From Actinoplanes missouriensis 431 (lineage in GTDB: Bacteria > Actinomycetota > Actinomycetes > Mycobacteriales > Micromonosporaceae), in the NCBI RefSeq assembly GCF_000284295.1, contig NC_017093.1, positions 4,216,001 to 4,280,000 of the forward strand: DNA of 64,000 nt, in the 5' to 3' direction. A program made the translations under genes and the position numbers. The stretch's first letter is position 1. Every line of letters begins with the position of its first letter. The notes under the pieces are model-generated. The model saw nothing but the letters and a program-made list of their open reading frames with translations. It was not told the origin of the DNA and searched no databases. Below are positions 42,793-50,705 of this stretch, piece after piece.

Positions 42793-45045
42793 TCAGCTCA
42801 CCAGCCGGGCGGCGGCCCACATCTCGACGATCTTGTCAGCCGGCACCGGACGGGAGTACAGGTAACCCTGCCCGTACTCGTACCCCAGTTTCTTGATCAT
42901 TTCTTGCTGTTCCACCGTCTCGATGCCCTCGGCCACCGACGAGAAGTCCAGGGCGTTCGCCATCTGGCTGACCGCTGTCGCGACCGCCGACTGCCGGCCC
43001 ACCGTGGTGATCGACTCGACGAACGAACGGTCCAGTTTCAGCGTGGTCACCGGGCAGGTGAGCAGCAGGCCGAGCGACGACGCGGCGGTGCCGAAGTCGT
43101 CCAGGGCCAGCTTCACACCGAGCGCCCGCAGCCCGATCATCGCCTCGTTCGACTCCTCGTCGTCGAGGACAGCGGTCTCGGTGACCTCGATCGTCAGGTT
43201 CGCCGCGGGCAGGCCGGTCTCGGCGAGCACCGCTGCCACGTCGGCGACGAAGCCGGGGGTACGCAGCTGACGGCCGGCCACGTTGACACCGACCGACATG
43301 TGCTCGGCCTCCGGGTGCTCGCGCCGCCACGCCGCGCCCTGCCGGCAGGCCGTGCGCAGCGCCCACAGCCCGATCGCCACGATCTGCCCGGTGCGCTCGG
43401 CGACCGGGATGAACTCGATCGGCGACACCAGCCCGCGCACCGGGTGATTCCAGCGGATCAGCGACTCCACACCGGTGATCCGCTCGTCGCAGAGGCGCAC
43501 GATCGGCTGGTAGAGCAGCGCGAACTCCTCGTTCTCGATGGCCTGCGCCATCTGGCGGATCAGGACCGCCTCGGCGCTGACCCGCGCGCCCATGTCCTCG
43601 GTGTAGTGCACCCACATGCCCTTGCCGCGCCGCTTCGCCTCGTACATCGCGATGTCGGCGGTGCTGAGCAGCGCGGACGGCTCGTCACCGGGCCGGGCCG
43701 GCGCGATGCCGATGCTGGCCCGGGTGACCACGGTGTGCTGCTGGATCTCCAGCGGCTGGGCGAGCCGGCGCAGGATCTCCTCGGCGATCAGCGCGGCGTC
43801 GTCCGGTCCGGCGCCCGGCAGCAGGATCGCGAACTCGTCGCCGCCCTGCCGGGACACCAGGTCGCCGGGGCGCACCGCCGCGCGCAGCCGGTCGGCGACC
43901 GCGACCAGCAGGGTGTCGCCGGCCGCGTGGCCCATCGTGTCGTTGATCTCCTTGAAGTCGTCGAGGTCGATGTGCAGCATCGACGACTCCCGGGTCAGCA
44001 GGCGGGGGATCTCCTCGCTGAAGTGCGTGCGGTTCGCCAGCAGGGTGAGCGCGTCGACCGAGTTCGCCTCGTCCAGCCGCTCGATCAGCGCGATGTTGTC
44101 GTGGAACGCGACGAGCTGGCGTCCCGCCACCAGGCAGGTGATCACGACGACGCCGATGGTGGCGCCGATCAGCTGGGACGACGCCGTGTCGGGCAGCATC
44201 AGGAAGAACACCACGAACGTGACGGCGATCATCCCGTACGGAAGAAGACTGTAGGGTCGTCGTTTCGGCTGCTCCTGCACCGCGCCGATGGTGATCAGGA
44301 CGACTTGGATCCACGGTCCGACGGCGATGCACACCGACGGCAGGAGACGGATCACGAAGACGTACGCGTGCTCGGTGCTCTGAAAATCGCCGGGCAGGAA
44401 CGTGCTGACACCCTGGATCATCGCGGCGCTGACCATCGGCCAGGCGGCGATCCGCGCCATCGGCGGCTTCTTGATGAGCGCGACCTTGGTCGCGGAGAAC
44501 GTCGCCACCAGGACGAGCGCGGCGGTGACGCTGGCGTTGACCCGGTCGACGTGCACGCTGGAGATCGGGTTGAACGCGAAGCACCAGGCCACCACGCCGC
44601 CGCCGACGAGCACGGTGGTCGCGTCCAGCCAGAAGACGAACTTCTCCCGGCCGTTCCGCAGACCCTGCGGGAAGATCAGGCAGGCCACGACGTTGCTGCT
44701 CATGCCGATCGCGAAGAACACGGTCTGCACGTCGCCGCCGGTCATCGACGGCGCACCGGGTGCGAAAAGGGTGTGCAGGAACTGGTACGTGTCACCCACG
44801 GTGAACGACGCTCCGGCGAAGGCGATGATCGACCAGAACCGGCGGTACCGCTGGTGGGCGAGGCCGCGCAGCTTCCAGCCACCGAGCGCCAGGGCCGCGT
44901 CCAGCGGCACCTGCACACCCCAGTAGATCCGCGTCTGCAGGTCCGGGTTGCCGGAGAAGACGAAGAACAGCGCACTTCCGATCAGGGTGATCCCGATCAG
45001 GGTGAGCAGAACCGGGTCCCGCCGGAGACTGTCGAAGGGGCGCAC
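42793..45045 (-). CDS. Membrane GGDEF-EAL protein (cyclic di-GMP synthesis/breakdown)
   Basis: A 750-residue protein. Eight or so hydrophobic helices fill the first ~310 residues (LLTLIGITLIGSALFFVF, VTAALVLVATFSATKVAL, VTFVVFFLMLP, IGVVVITCLVAG) and form a membrane sensor without a named domain. A diguanylate cyclase domain follows with an intact RQGGDEFAILLPG, then an EAL domain with ESL in place of EAL (TGVESLIRWNHP), VTETAVLDD, LALDDFGTAASSL, KLDRSFV and AEGIET. Both sets of catalytic residues look usable, so it could both make and break cyclic di-GMP. Confidence 0.92.
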   Translation of the reverse strand: MRPFDSLRRDPVLLTLIGITLIGSALFFVFSGNPDLQTRIYWGVQVPLDAALALGGWKLRGLAHQRYRRFWSIIAFAGASFTVGDTYQFLHTLFAPGAPSMTGGDVQTVFFAIGMSSNVVACLIFPQGLRNGREKFVFWLDATTVLVGGGVVAWCFAFNPISSVHVDRVNASVTAALVLVATFSATKVALIKKPPMARIAAWPMVSAAMIQGVSTFLPGDFQSTEHAYVFVIRLLPSVCIAVGPWIQVVLITIGAVQEQPKRRPYSLLPYGMIAVTFVVFFLMLPDTASSQLIGATIGVVVITCLVAGRQLVAFHDNIALIERLDEANSVDALTLLANRTHFSEEIPRLLTRESSMLHIDLDDFKEINDTMGHAAGDTLLVAVADRLRAAVRPGDLVSRQGGDEFAILLPGAGPDDAALIAEEILRRLAQPLEIQQHTVVTRASIGIAPARPGDEPSALLSTADIAMYEAKRRGKGMWVHYTEDMGARVSAEAVLIRQMAQAIENEEFALLYQPIVRLCDERITGVESLIRWNHPVRGLVSPIEFIPVAERTGQIVAIGLWALRTACRQGAAWRREHPEAEHMSVGVNVAGRQLRTPGFVADVAAVLAETGLPAANLTIEVTETAVLDDEESNEAMIGLRALGVKLALDDFGTAASSLGLLLTCPVTTLKLDRSFVESITTVGRQSAVATAVSQMANALDFSSVAEGIETVEQQEMIKKLGYEYGQGYLYSRPVPADKIVEMWAAARLVS

Positions 45046-45099
45046 GTGGAGTAGATCGGTCCGGCCTTTGCGATTCCAAGTGTTTGACGTGCCGGGATT

Positions 45100-45116
45100 C
45101 TTAGCCCGGCCTTATC
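45100..45116 (+). promoter_or_regulatory. Direct repeat CTTAGC-N5-CTTATC, candidate response-regulator box
   Basis: Two six-base half-sites 11 bases apart (CTTAGC at 45100, CTTATC at 45111), the spacing used by OmpR/PhoB-type regulators, lie 70-86 bases before the PepSY gene. The same arrangement, CTTAAC-N5-CTTATC, occurs at 47977-47993 next to the two-component system. Confidence 0.55.
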
Positions 45117-45185
45117 GATCACACAGCGCGCCCATAGCCGTCGCCGGGCGATCGTGAAGTCACCTCTAGACGGAAGGCTTCACTG

Positions 45186-45710
45186 ATGATCACGAAGACG
45201 AAGGCCGGTGTGGTTCTCGCGGCGGGCACGCTGGCTGCCCTGGGTGTGGCCGGGACGGCGCTGGCGATGGAGAGCCCGAGCCCGTCCGGTCCCGCCTCTT
45301 CGACCGGCGTGCCCTCCGGTGTCCCGTCGTCCGCTGTTCCGTCCGGGGCCGCGTCGTCCGGGGCTGCGTCGTCCGGGGCTGCGTCGTCGGGTGGCTCGTC
45401 CACGGGGTCGGAGATCACTGAGGCTCGGGCGCGGGAGATTGCTCTGGCGGCGGTCGCGGGCGGGACCGTCGACGACGACGTGGAGCGGGAGACCGAGAAC
45501 GGGCGGCAGGTCTGGGACGTCGAGGTCAGGGCGGGGGCGGTCGAGCACGAGCTGGAGATCGACGCCGCGACGGGCGAGATCCTGCGCAACGACGCCGAGA
45601 AGGACGACGCCGACGACGCCAATGACGACGCGAATGACGCGAATGACGACGCGGACGACGCGGATGACGACGCGGACGACGCGGATGACGACGACGGCGA
45701 CGACGACTGA
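45186..45710 (+). CDS. Secreted or surface PepSY-domain protein with an acidic tail
   Basis: A 174-residue protein. A signal peptide (VVLAAGTLAALGVAGTALA) is followed by a Ser/Pro/Gly/Ala-rich stretch with repeated GAASS units, then one PepSY-like domain (ITEARAREIALAAVAGGTVD, VWDVEVRAGAVEHELEIDA, TGEIL) and a C-terminal tail of Asp, Ala and Asn repeats that is almost all acid. PepSY proteins are often regulated by, or modulate, two-component systems; here a CTTARC repeat shared with the neighbouring system lies upstream. The acidic tail may bind calcium or other cations (inference). Confidence 0.85.
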   Translation: MITKTKAGVVLAAGTLAALGVAGTALAMESPSPSGPASSTGVPSGVPSSAVPSGAASSGAASSGAASSGGSSTGSEITEARAREIALAAVAGGTVDDDVERETENGRQVWDVEVRAGAVEHELEIDAATGEILRNDAEKDDADDANDDANDANDDADDADDDADDADDDDGDDD

Positions 45711-45810
45711 CGCCTGATCAGCTGGCAGTAGGAGCGGGAGGGCGGCCGGAGCGGTAGTAGCCGGCCCGCTCCCTCCCGCAGACGCTCCAAGATCGGCAGG
45801 GCTCAGCGTG

Positions 45811-45990
45811 GACGCGGGCACACGGAACGCCTGCGTGCGCCCGCATCCACGCCAGGGCCGCGACGTCGGCACACGCAGAGCTTGCGTGTGCCCTCACCCA
45901 CGCCAGCGTGGGCTTGCGTGTGCCCTCGCCCACGCGGACCCGGCCTGCGTGTGCCCTCACCCACGCCGACCCGGCCTGCGTGTGCCCTCG
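45811..45990. repeat. 31-32-bp repeat array built on TTGCGTGTGCCCTC
   Basis: TGCGTGTGCCCTC occurs at 45883, 45915, 45946 and 45977, a period of 31-32, with CACCCACGCC-type fillers. At 45811-45876 lies a diverged start with CACACGGAACGCCTGCGTG and ACGCCAGGGCCGCG, which matches the sequence after the array at 12.6-12.7 kb. The array lies between the PepSY gene and the end of the kinase gene. Confidence 0.8.
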
Positions 45991-46005
45991 AACGGCGGCG
46001 GCGGA

Positions 46006-47259
46006 TCACCCCGCAGCACCGGGCAGCCCCAGCCGCACCTCAGCCCCGCCCTCAGCGGCCACCCCCACCTCGAACGACACCGCCACCCGCCGCGCGATGT
46101 CCAGCCCCAACCCGGTCGACCCGCCCTCCGAGACCCCGCGCCGGGCCGCCGACTCCGCGAACCCCGGCCCCGCATCCGCCACCGTCAGCACTGCCCCACC
46201 GGCCGCCCCACCCTCCGGGCGAGCCTCCAGCGTGACCGCGAACCCCGTCCCCTCCGGCGTGTGCGCGAACACGTTCCCCAGCAGCGCGTCCAGCGCCGCT
46301 CCGAGATCGTCCGCAGCCACCCCCACCGGCACCTCCGCCGCCGGGACCGACTGCGTCAGCGCCCGGCCGGTGTCCTCCGCGAGAACGGCCCAGAACGCCA
46401 CCCGGTCCCGTACCACCGCTGCCGCGTCGCACGACGCCGCCGCGACCGGTGGCCGCCGCGCCTGCTGGATCACCGCGGTGACGGCCCGCGCCAGCTGGTC
46501 CGTCGCCGCCGCCACCCGGGCCGCCTCCTCGGGGTCCCGCAGCGACTCCGCTTCCAGCCGCAGCGCGGTCAGCGGCGTGCGCAGCCGGTGCGACAGGTCG
46601 GCGAGCTGTTCCCGTTCCGCGGTCAGCAGTTCCTGGATCCGCCCGGCGAGATGGTTCAGCGCCCCGGCCACCTCCCGCAGCTCGCGCGGCCCGGACGGCG
46701 CGGCGCGGGCGCTCAGTTCGGCGTTCGCCAGCCGGTGACTGACCGAGGACAGTTCCGTGATCGGGCGGGTGATCGACCGCGCCAGCCGGTCGGCGACCAG
46801 CAGCCCGAGCAGCACCAGCGCCAGCCCGAGCCCGGCCAGGGTCAGCCACGCGCGGGTCACGCCGTGGGTGAGGGCCTCGTCGGTGACGAGGGTGCGTACC
46901 ACGGTGGTCCGGCCGCCGCTGACCACCGGGACCACGAGCTCGCGGCCCTCGTCGGTGGTCACGGTGAGCGCGCGCCCGCGGGCCGCGGCCAGGCGGACCG
47001 CGGGGGTGGGCGCGGCAGGCGCGCCGAGAGCGCTTCCGTCGGGGAGGAACACCGTCACCGGTACGGCCTGAGCCGTCACCGCCCGCCGCAACCCGCCGAC
47101 GTCACCGACGAGCGGGACGATGGTCTGCACCGCGTCCCCGGCACGGCTCAGCGCCCGGTCCTCGGCGAAGTCGCGGACCAGCACGGCGAGCGGTACCAGG
47201 AAGGCCAGCAGGACCAGCACGGTGGTCCCGGCGACGAGCAGCGCCAGCCGTTTCCTCAC
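46006..47259 (-). CDS. Sensor histidine kinase of a two-component system
   Basis: A 417-residue membrane kinase. Helices near residues 5-30 (LALLVAGTTVLVLLAFLVPL) and 140-165 (LTLAGLGLALVLLGLLVADR) flank a ~110-residue outside sensor; a HAMP region follows (RSITRPITELSSVSHRLANA). The H-box is LADLSHRLRTPLTALRLE (phospho-His), and the ATPase has the N-box LLGNVFAHTPEG, VADAGPGFAE and STGLGLDIARR. The GTG at 47259 overlaps the regulator's stop (GTGA), so the pair is translationally coupled. The signal is unknown; PepSY and small membrane-protein genes on either side are likely targets. Confidence 0.92.
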   Translation of the reverse strand: MRKRLALLVAGTTVLVLLAFLVPLAVLVRDFAEDRALSRAGDAVQTIVPLVGDVGGLRRAVTAQAVPVTVFLPDGSALGAPAAPTPAVRLAAARGRALTVTTDEGRELVVPVVSGGRTTVVRTLVTDEALTHGVTRAWLTLAGLGLALVLLGLLVADRLARSITRPITELSSVSHRLANAELSARAAPSGPRELREVAGALNHLAGRIQELLTAEREQLADLSHRLRTPLTALRLEAESLRDPEEAARVAAATDQLARAVTAVIQQARRPPVAAASCDAAAVVRDRVAFWAVLAEDTGRALTQSVPAAEVPVGVAADDLGAALDALLGNVFAHTPEGTGFAVTLEARPEGGAAGGAVLTVADAGPGFAESAARRGVSEGGSTGLGLDIARRVAVSFEVGVAAEGGAEVRLGLPGAAG

Positions 47260-47936
47260 GCGGGCTCGCTCAGCCGCACGCCCACCCCGCGGACGGTGTG
47301 CAGGTAGCGCGGCTCCTGCGCGGTCTCCCCGAGTTTGCGGCGCAGCCAGGACAGGTGCACGTCGACGGTCTTGTCGGCCCCACCGTACGGCACCTGCCAC
47401 ACCTCGCTGAGCAGGTCCCGCTTCGTCACCACCTGGCCGGGCCGCTGTGCCAGATGATGCAGTAGGTCGAACTCGCGCGGGCTGAGCTCGATCGGGGCGC
47501 CGTCCAGCGTGACCGTCCGCGCGCCGACGTCGATGCTCAGCCCGCCGACCGTCAGGACCGGGCTCGCCAACGGCCCCGCTCCGCGCCGCAGCACGGCCCG
47601 GATCCGCGCGTCCAGCTGCGCCGCGGTGAACGGTTTCACCACGTAGTCGTCGGCGCCGGCGTCGAGCAGCCGTACCATCTCGGTCTCCTCGTCCCGTGCG
47701 GTCGCGATGATCACCGGGATCCGGCTGACGGCGCGCAGCATGCGCAGCAGCTCCCGGCCGTCCAGGTCGGGCAGCCCGAGATCCAGCACGATCAGATCCG
47801 GTCGCTCGGCCAGGGCGGTCTGCAGTCCGTCCATGGCGGCCGGTGAGGCGGCCACCGCATGCCCGCGCTCCCGCAGGGCCCGCAGCAGCGAGCCCCGGAT
47901 CGCCGGGTCGTCCTCGATCAACAGCAGTCTGGCCAC
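47256..47936 (-). CDS. OmpR/PhoB-family response regulator
   Basis: A 226-residue regulator. The receiver domain has RLLLIEDDPAIRGSLL (acidic pocket), LIVLDLGLPDLDGREL with the phospho-Asp, and YVVKPFTAAQLDARI with the conserved Lys. The C-terminal winged HTH has IELSPREFDLLHHLAQRPGQ and TVDVHLSWLRRKLGE. The GTG at 47936 lies 9 bases after GATACC, which fits a leaderless start; GTG 47945 is an alternative. It overlaps the kinase gene by four bases. The CTTAAC-N5-CTTATC repeat just upstream is its likely binding site. Confidence 0.93.
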   Translation of the reverse strand: MARLLLIEDDPAIRGSLLRALRERGHAVAASPAAMDGLQTALAERPDLIVLDLGLPDLDGRELLRMLRAVSRIPVIIATARDEETEMVRLLDAGADDYVVKPFTAAQLDARIRAVLRRGAGPLASPVLTVGGLSIDVGARTVTLDGAPIELSPREFDLLHHLAQRPGQVVTKRDLLSEVWQVPYGGADKTVDVHLSWLRRKLGETAQEPRYLHTVRGVGVRLSEPA

Positions 47937-47976
47937 GGGCTGCACGGTATCCGCGTTTCCTGGAGATCCGGCGCTC

Positions 47977-47993
47977 CTTAACGTCGTCTTATC
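47977..47993 (+). promoter_or_regulatory. Direct repeat CTTAAC-N5-CTTATC in the divergent promoter of the two-component system
   Basis: Half-sites start at 47977 and 47988, 11 bases apart, with a third CTTAGC at 48010, exactly two 11-base steps further. The site lies between the response-regulator gene (leftward) and the 48040 gene (rightward) and repeats the pattern seen at 45100. It suggests that the regulator controls itself and both flanking genes. Confidence 0.6.
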
Positions 47994-48039
47994 CGTGTCG
48001 GGCGCCGGCCTTAGCGATGCCTGGCGCATAGTTGCCCAC

Positions 48040-48477
48040 GTGGGAGAGCGACGGGGACGGCGGCCACTGGTGATCGCCGGCGGCTGGCTGGTGGCGGTGG
48101 CGCTCGCCGTGCTGGTCGGGGTGGTCGGGATCAACCTGGTCGGCAGCGGCCTGACCGGCGAGCGGGCCGCGCCGATGACCGAGGACGAGGTCTCCCGCGA
48201 GCTTCGTGCCCTGCCCGCCACATCCGGCGCGGCCGGCGCTCCCTCGGAAACGGCGCCCCCCGAAGCCGCCGGCACCTCGTTCACCACGCCGGGCGGCCTG
48301 GTCGTCGCCGACTGCTCCCGGATCCTGTCGATGGCGCCGGCGCAGGGCTGGTCGGTGGCCGAGAAGGACGATGACGAGGGCGAGTTCCGCTCGGCCGGCG
48401 ACCCGTCCGTGGTGCTGGAGGTCGACCTCGAGTGCGTCGGCGGCCAGCCGCAGGTCAGGGTGACCGCGGGCGACTGA
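48040..48477 (+). CDS. Single-pass membrane protein of unknown function
   Basis: A 145-residue protein with one hydrophobic helix near the start (LVIAGGWLVAVALAVLVGVV) and an outside domain with two Cys (VVADCSRILSMAPAQGWSVA, DLECVGGQPQ). I do not recognise the fold. It is divergent from the two-component system and shares its CTTARC promoter repeats, so it is probably part of that regulon. GTG at 48040 lies 7 bases after CATAGT, consistent with a leaderless start. Confidence 0.75.
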   Translation: MGERRGRRPLVIAGGWLVAVALAVLVGVVGINLVGSGLTGERAAPMTEDEVSRELRALPATSGAAGAPSETAPPEAAGTSFTTPGGLVVADCSRILSMAPAQGWSVAEKDDDEGEFRSAGDPSVVLEVDLECVGGQPQVRVTAGD

Positions 48478-48554
48478 CCGGCCCGGGCTCCACCCCGTCG
48501 CCTCCCCGGCGGGATGAAGCCTCGAGGGGCGCAGGTGCGCCCCGGGTGGGCGGA

Positions 48555-49085
48555 TCAGGCAGCTGCCGCGGCCGGGTCGTCGGTGGCCGATTCGGCGATC
48601 CGGGCTATCTGCTGCAGTGCGTCGTGCGGGTCGGCTTCCGGGTCGGCGGCCAGCTCGGCCACTTCGCGAAGCAGGTCCTGGTAATCGGGACCGTTCTGGT
48701 AGTCGGGACCGTTCTGGTAGTCGGGATGGTGGGGGACCCGTTCGGCCACGCGCAGGAGCGCGGTCAGGTCGTTGATGGTGGTGCGTAGCCGGTCGGGGTT
48801 GAGACCTCCGATGACCACCGGTTGCAGGTTCGGCTCGTCGGTCGTGCGCAGGATGCCCAGGCGGAACGCGATGGCCACCGCGTGCGCCTGATCTCGTGCG
48901 CCCAGTTGCTGGTAGAGGGCCTTCAGGCGGGATTTGACGGTATTCGGCGAGATGAACAGCCGCGCCGCCGCCTCGCGCGCGGTTTCACCGACCGCCAGGG
49001 ACTCGACGATCTCTTGCAGATGAGGCGCCAACACTGGCCTGATCGCAACGGGCCCAGCGTGGCTTCGATGCGTATGCAGTGACAT
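48555..49085 (-). CDS. LuxR-type helix-turn-helix regulator with a short repeat
   Basis: A 176-residue protein with a GerE/LuxR HTH near its start (SLAVGETAREAAARLFISPN, TVKSRLKALYQQLGARDQAH). No receiver or other sensor domain precedes it. The C-terminal half is helical and holds DYQNGP twice, coded by an 18-base direct repeat (GGACCGTTCTGGTAGTCG, near 48688-48723). Its target is unknown; the adjacent cellulase gene is divergent from it. ATG 49085 lies 7 bases after TACATT, so it may be leaderless. Confidence 0.75.
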   Translation of the reverse strand: MSLHTHRSHAGPVAIRPVLAPHLQEIVESLAVGETAREAAARLFISPNTVKSRLKALYQQLGARDQAHAVAIAFRLGILRTTDEPNLQPVVIGGLNPDRLRTTINDLTALLRVAERVPHHPDYQNGPDYQNGPDYQDLLREVAELAADPEADPHDALQQIARIAESATDDPAAAAA

Positions 49086-49150
49086 ATCCCGCAATGTAGA
49101 TCTTCGAATTCACAATCGACGGTTGCCTATCGTGCCAGGTCGGGCTATGT

Positions 49151-49166
49151 TTGGGAGCGCTCCCAA
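49151..49166. promoter_or_regulatory. CebR-like operator TTGGGAGCGCTCCCAA
   Basis: This perfect 16-bp palindrome contains the TGGGAGCGCTCCCA box known as the binding site of the LacI-family cellobiose repressor CebR/CelR of Streptomyces and Thermobifida. It lies 17 bases before the GH6 cellulase start. No CebR gene is in the window. Confidence 0.85.
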
Positions 49167-49183
49167 TCCCCAGGAGAGGTGTC

Positions 49184-50539
49184 ATGTCCCGTATCCCCCT
49201 CGCCCTCGCTGCTGGCCTGCTGATAGCCACCGGAGCTGTCGCTTTCGCCGGGAACGCGTCCGCCGGAACCATCAGTGGTTCGCTATATCGTGAACCGGAC
49301 ACGTCAGTTTCCCGATGGGTGGCCGCTAATCCCGCGGACTCCCGAATGCCCGTCATTCGCGACCGGATCGCGAGCCAGCCGGCGTCCCATTGGCTGTCGA
49401 ACTTCAATCAATCCACGATCAGATCCGAAGTTTCCGGATATGTCGGTGCGGCGAATGCGGCCGGGCAGATTCCGGTTCTGACCGTTTACGGCATCACGAA
49501 CCGCGACTGCGGCGGCGCCAGCTCCGGCGGCGCCCCCGACCTGACGCAGTACCAGACCTGGATCTCCAATCTGGCCGGAGGTCTCGGCAACCGGACCGTC
49601 GTGATCATCCTGGAGCCGGACTCGATCGCCCTGCAGACCTGCCTCAGCGGCGCCGACCTGGCCGCCCGCAACCAGGCGCTGCACACCGCGGTCCGCACCC
49701 TGAAGTCGGGCAACCCGAGTTCCAAGATCTACCTCGACGCCGGGCACTCCACCTGGAACAGCGCCGCCGAGCAGGCCCGCCGCCTGATCGCGGCCGGCAT
49801 CGCCGACGCCGACGGCTTCTACACCAACGTCTCCAACTTCAACCCGACGAGCGGCGAGGCGTCCTACGGGCGCTCGATCATCAGCTCACTCTCCGCGCAG
49901 GGCGTGTCCGGCAAGCGCCAGGTGATCGACACGAGCCGTAACGGCGGCGCGAGCGGCGACTGGTGCGGCGACGACAACACCGACCGCCGGATCGGCCGTT
50001 ACCCGACGGTGGCCACCGGCGACGACAACATCGACGGATACCTGTGGGTCAAGCCGCCGGGCGAGGCCGACGGATGCCGTTACGCGGCCGGCTCCTTCCA
50101 GCCCGACCTCGCCTACAGCCTGGCGAGCAGCGCCACCAACCCGCCCTCACCGTCCCCGTCGAACCCCTCGTCAAGCCCCTCGTCAAGCCCGTCTTCGAGC
50201 CCGTCGGGCAGCCCGTCCGCCAGCCCGTCGGCGAGCCAGCCGACCGGTGCCTGCTCCGCCACGTTCCGCGTCACCGGCTCCTGGCAGGGCGGCTTCCAGG
50301 GTGAGGTCACCGTCACCGCGGGCACCGCAGCCCTCTCCGGCTGGTCCGTCTCCTGGCCGCTGAGCGCCGGCCAAACCATCACCCAGGCCTGGAACGGAAC
50401 ACTCTCCGCAACCGGCTCCACCGTCACCGTCCGCAACGTCTCCTGGAACGGCGCCCTGGCACCACGAGCCACCGCCCAATTCGGCTTCCTCGCCAACGGC
50501 GCCGCCACCACACCCACGCTCACCTGCGCCGCGGCCTGA
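49184..50539 (+). CDS. Secreted GH6 cellulase with C-terminal CBM2
   Basis: A 451-residue exported cellulase (endoglucanase or cellobiohydrolase). Signal peptide 1-27 (ending NASA). The GH6 domain carries VLTVYGITNRDCGG (Asp108) and VVIILEPDSIAL, whose Asp146 matches the general acid of this family; WVKPPGEADG is the usual C-terminal motif. A Ser/Pro linker (~333-365) leads to a CBM2 cellulose-binding domain with aromatic residues and flanking Cys (CSATFRVTGSWQGGFQGEVT ... LTCAAA). AGGAGAGG precedes the ATG and a CebR-type operator lies further up, so cellobiose should induce it. The loops that would tell endo from exo action cannot be judged here. Confidence 0.93.
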   Translation: MSRIPLALAAGLLIATGAVAFAGNASAGTISGSLYREPDTSVSRWVAANPADSRMPVIRDRIASQPASHWLSNFNQSTIRSEVSGYVGAANAAGQIPVLTVYGITNRDCGGASSGGAPDLTQYQTWISNLAGGLGNRTVVIILEPDSIALQTCLSGADLAARNQALHTAVRTLKSGNPSSKIYLDAGHSTWNSAAEQARRLIAAGIADADGFYTNVSNFNPTSGEASYGRSIISSLSAQGVSGKRQVIDTSRNGGASGDWCGDDNTDRRIGRYPTVATGDDNIDGYLWVKPPGEADGCRYAAGSFQPDLAYSLASSATNPPSPSPSNPSSSPSSSPSSSPSGSPSASPSASQPTGACSATFRVTGSWQGGFQGEVTVTAGTAALSGWSVSWPLSAGQTITQAWNGTLSATGSTVTVRNVSWNGALAPRATAQFGFLANGAATTPTLTCAAA

Positions 50540-50623
50540 CCCCCATCCGGTACGGGCGACCCCGCCCTCAACCGCACCAACCCCGTCCCCGAGAGTCCGC
50601 GCGACCTCGCTGCCGGGTCCGGG

Positions 50624-50670
50624 CCGTCCGGCGACCATCGCTACCGGTGGGTGGTCGCCGGACGGCTTCT
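50624..50670 (+). terminator. Strong hairpin terminator after the cellulase gene
   Basis: CCGTCCGGCGACC (50624-50636) pairs perfectly with GGTCGCCGGACGG (50653-50665) over a 16-base loop, followed by CTTCTT. It ends the cellulase transcript before the ROK gene. Confidence 0.75.
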
Positions 50671-50705
50671 TCCGTTCATCGGAGAAAGTCGATTAACCTA
50701 CCCGT

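Noticed and set aside
42793..45045. The GGDEF-EAL protein as a degenerate, inactive enzyme because EAL reads ESL
   Set aside because: GGDEF is intact, and the other EAL-domain residues (TETAVLDD, DDFG, KLDRSF, AEGIET) are kept; Ser at the second position of EAL is tolerated in this family.
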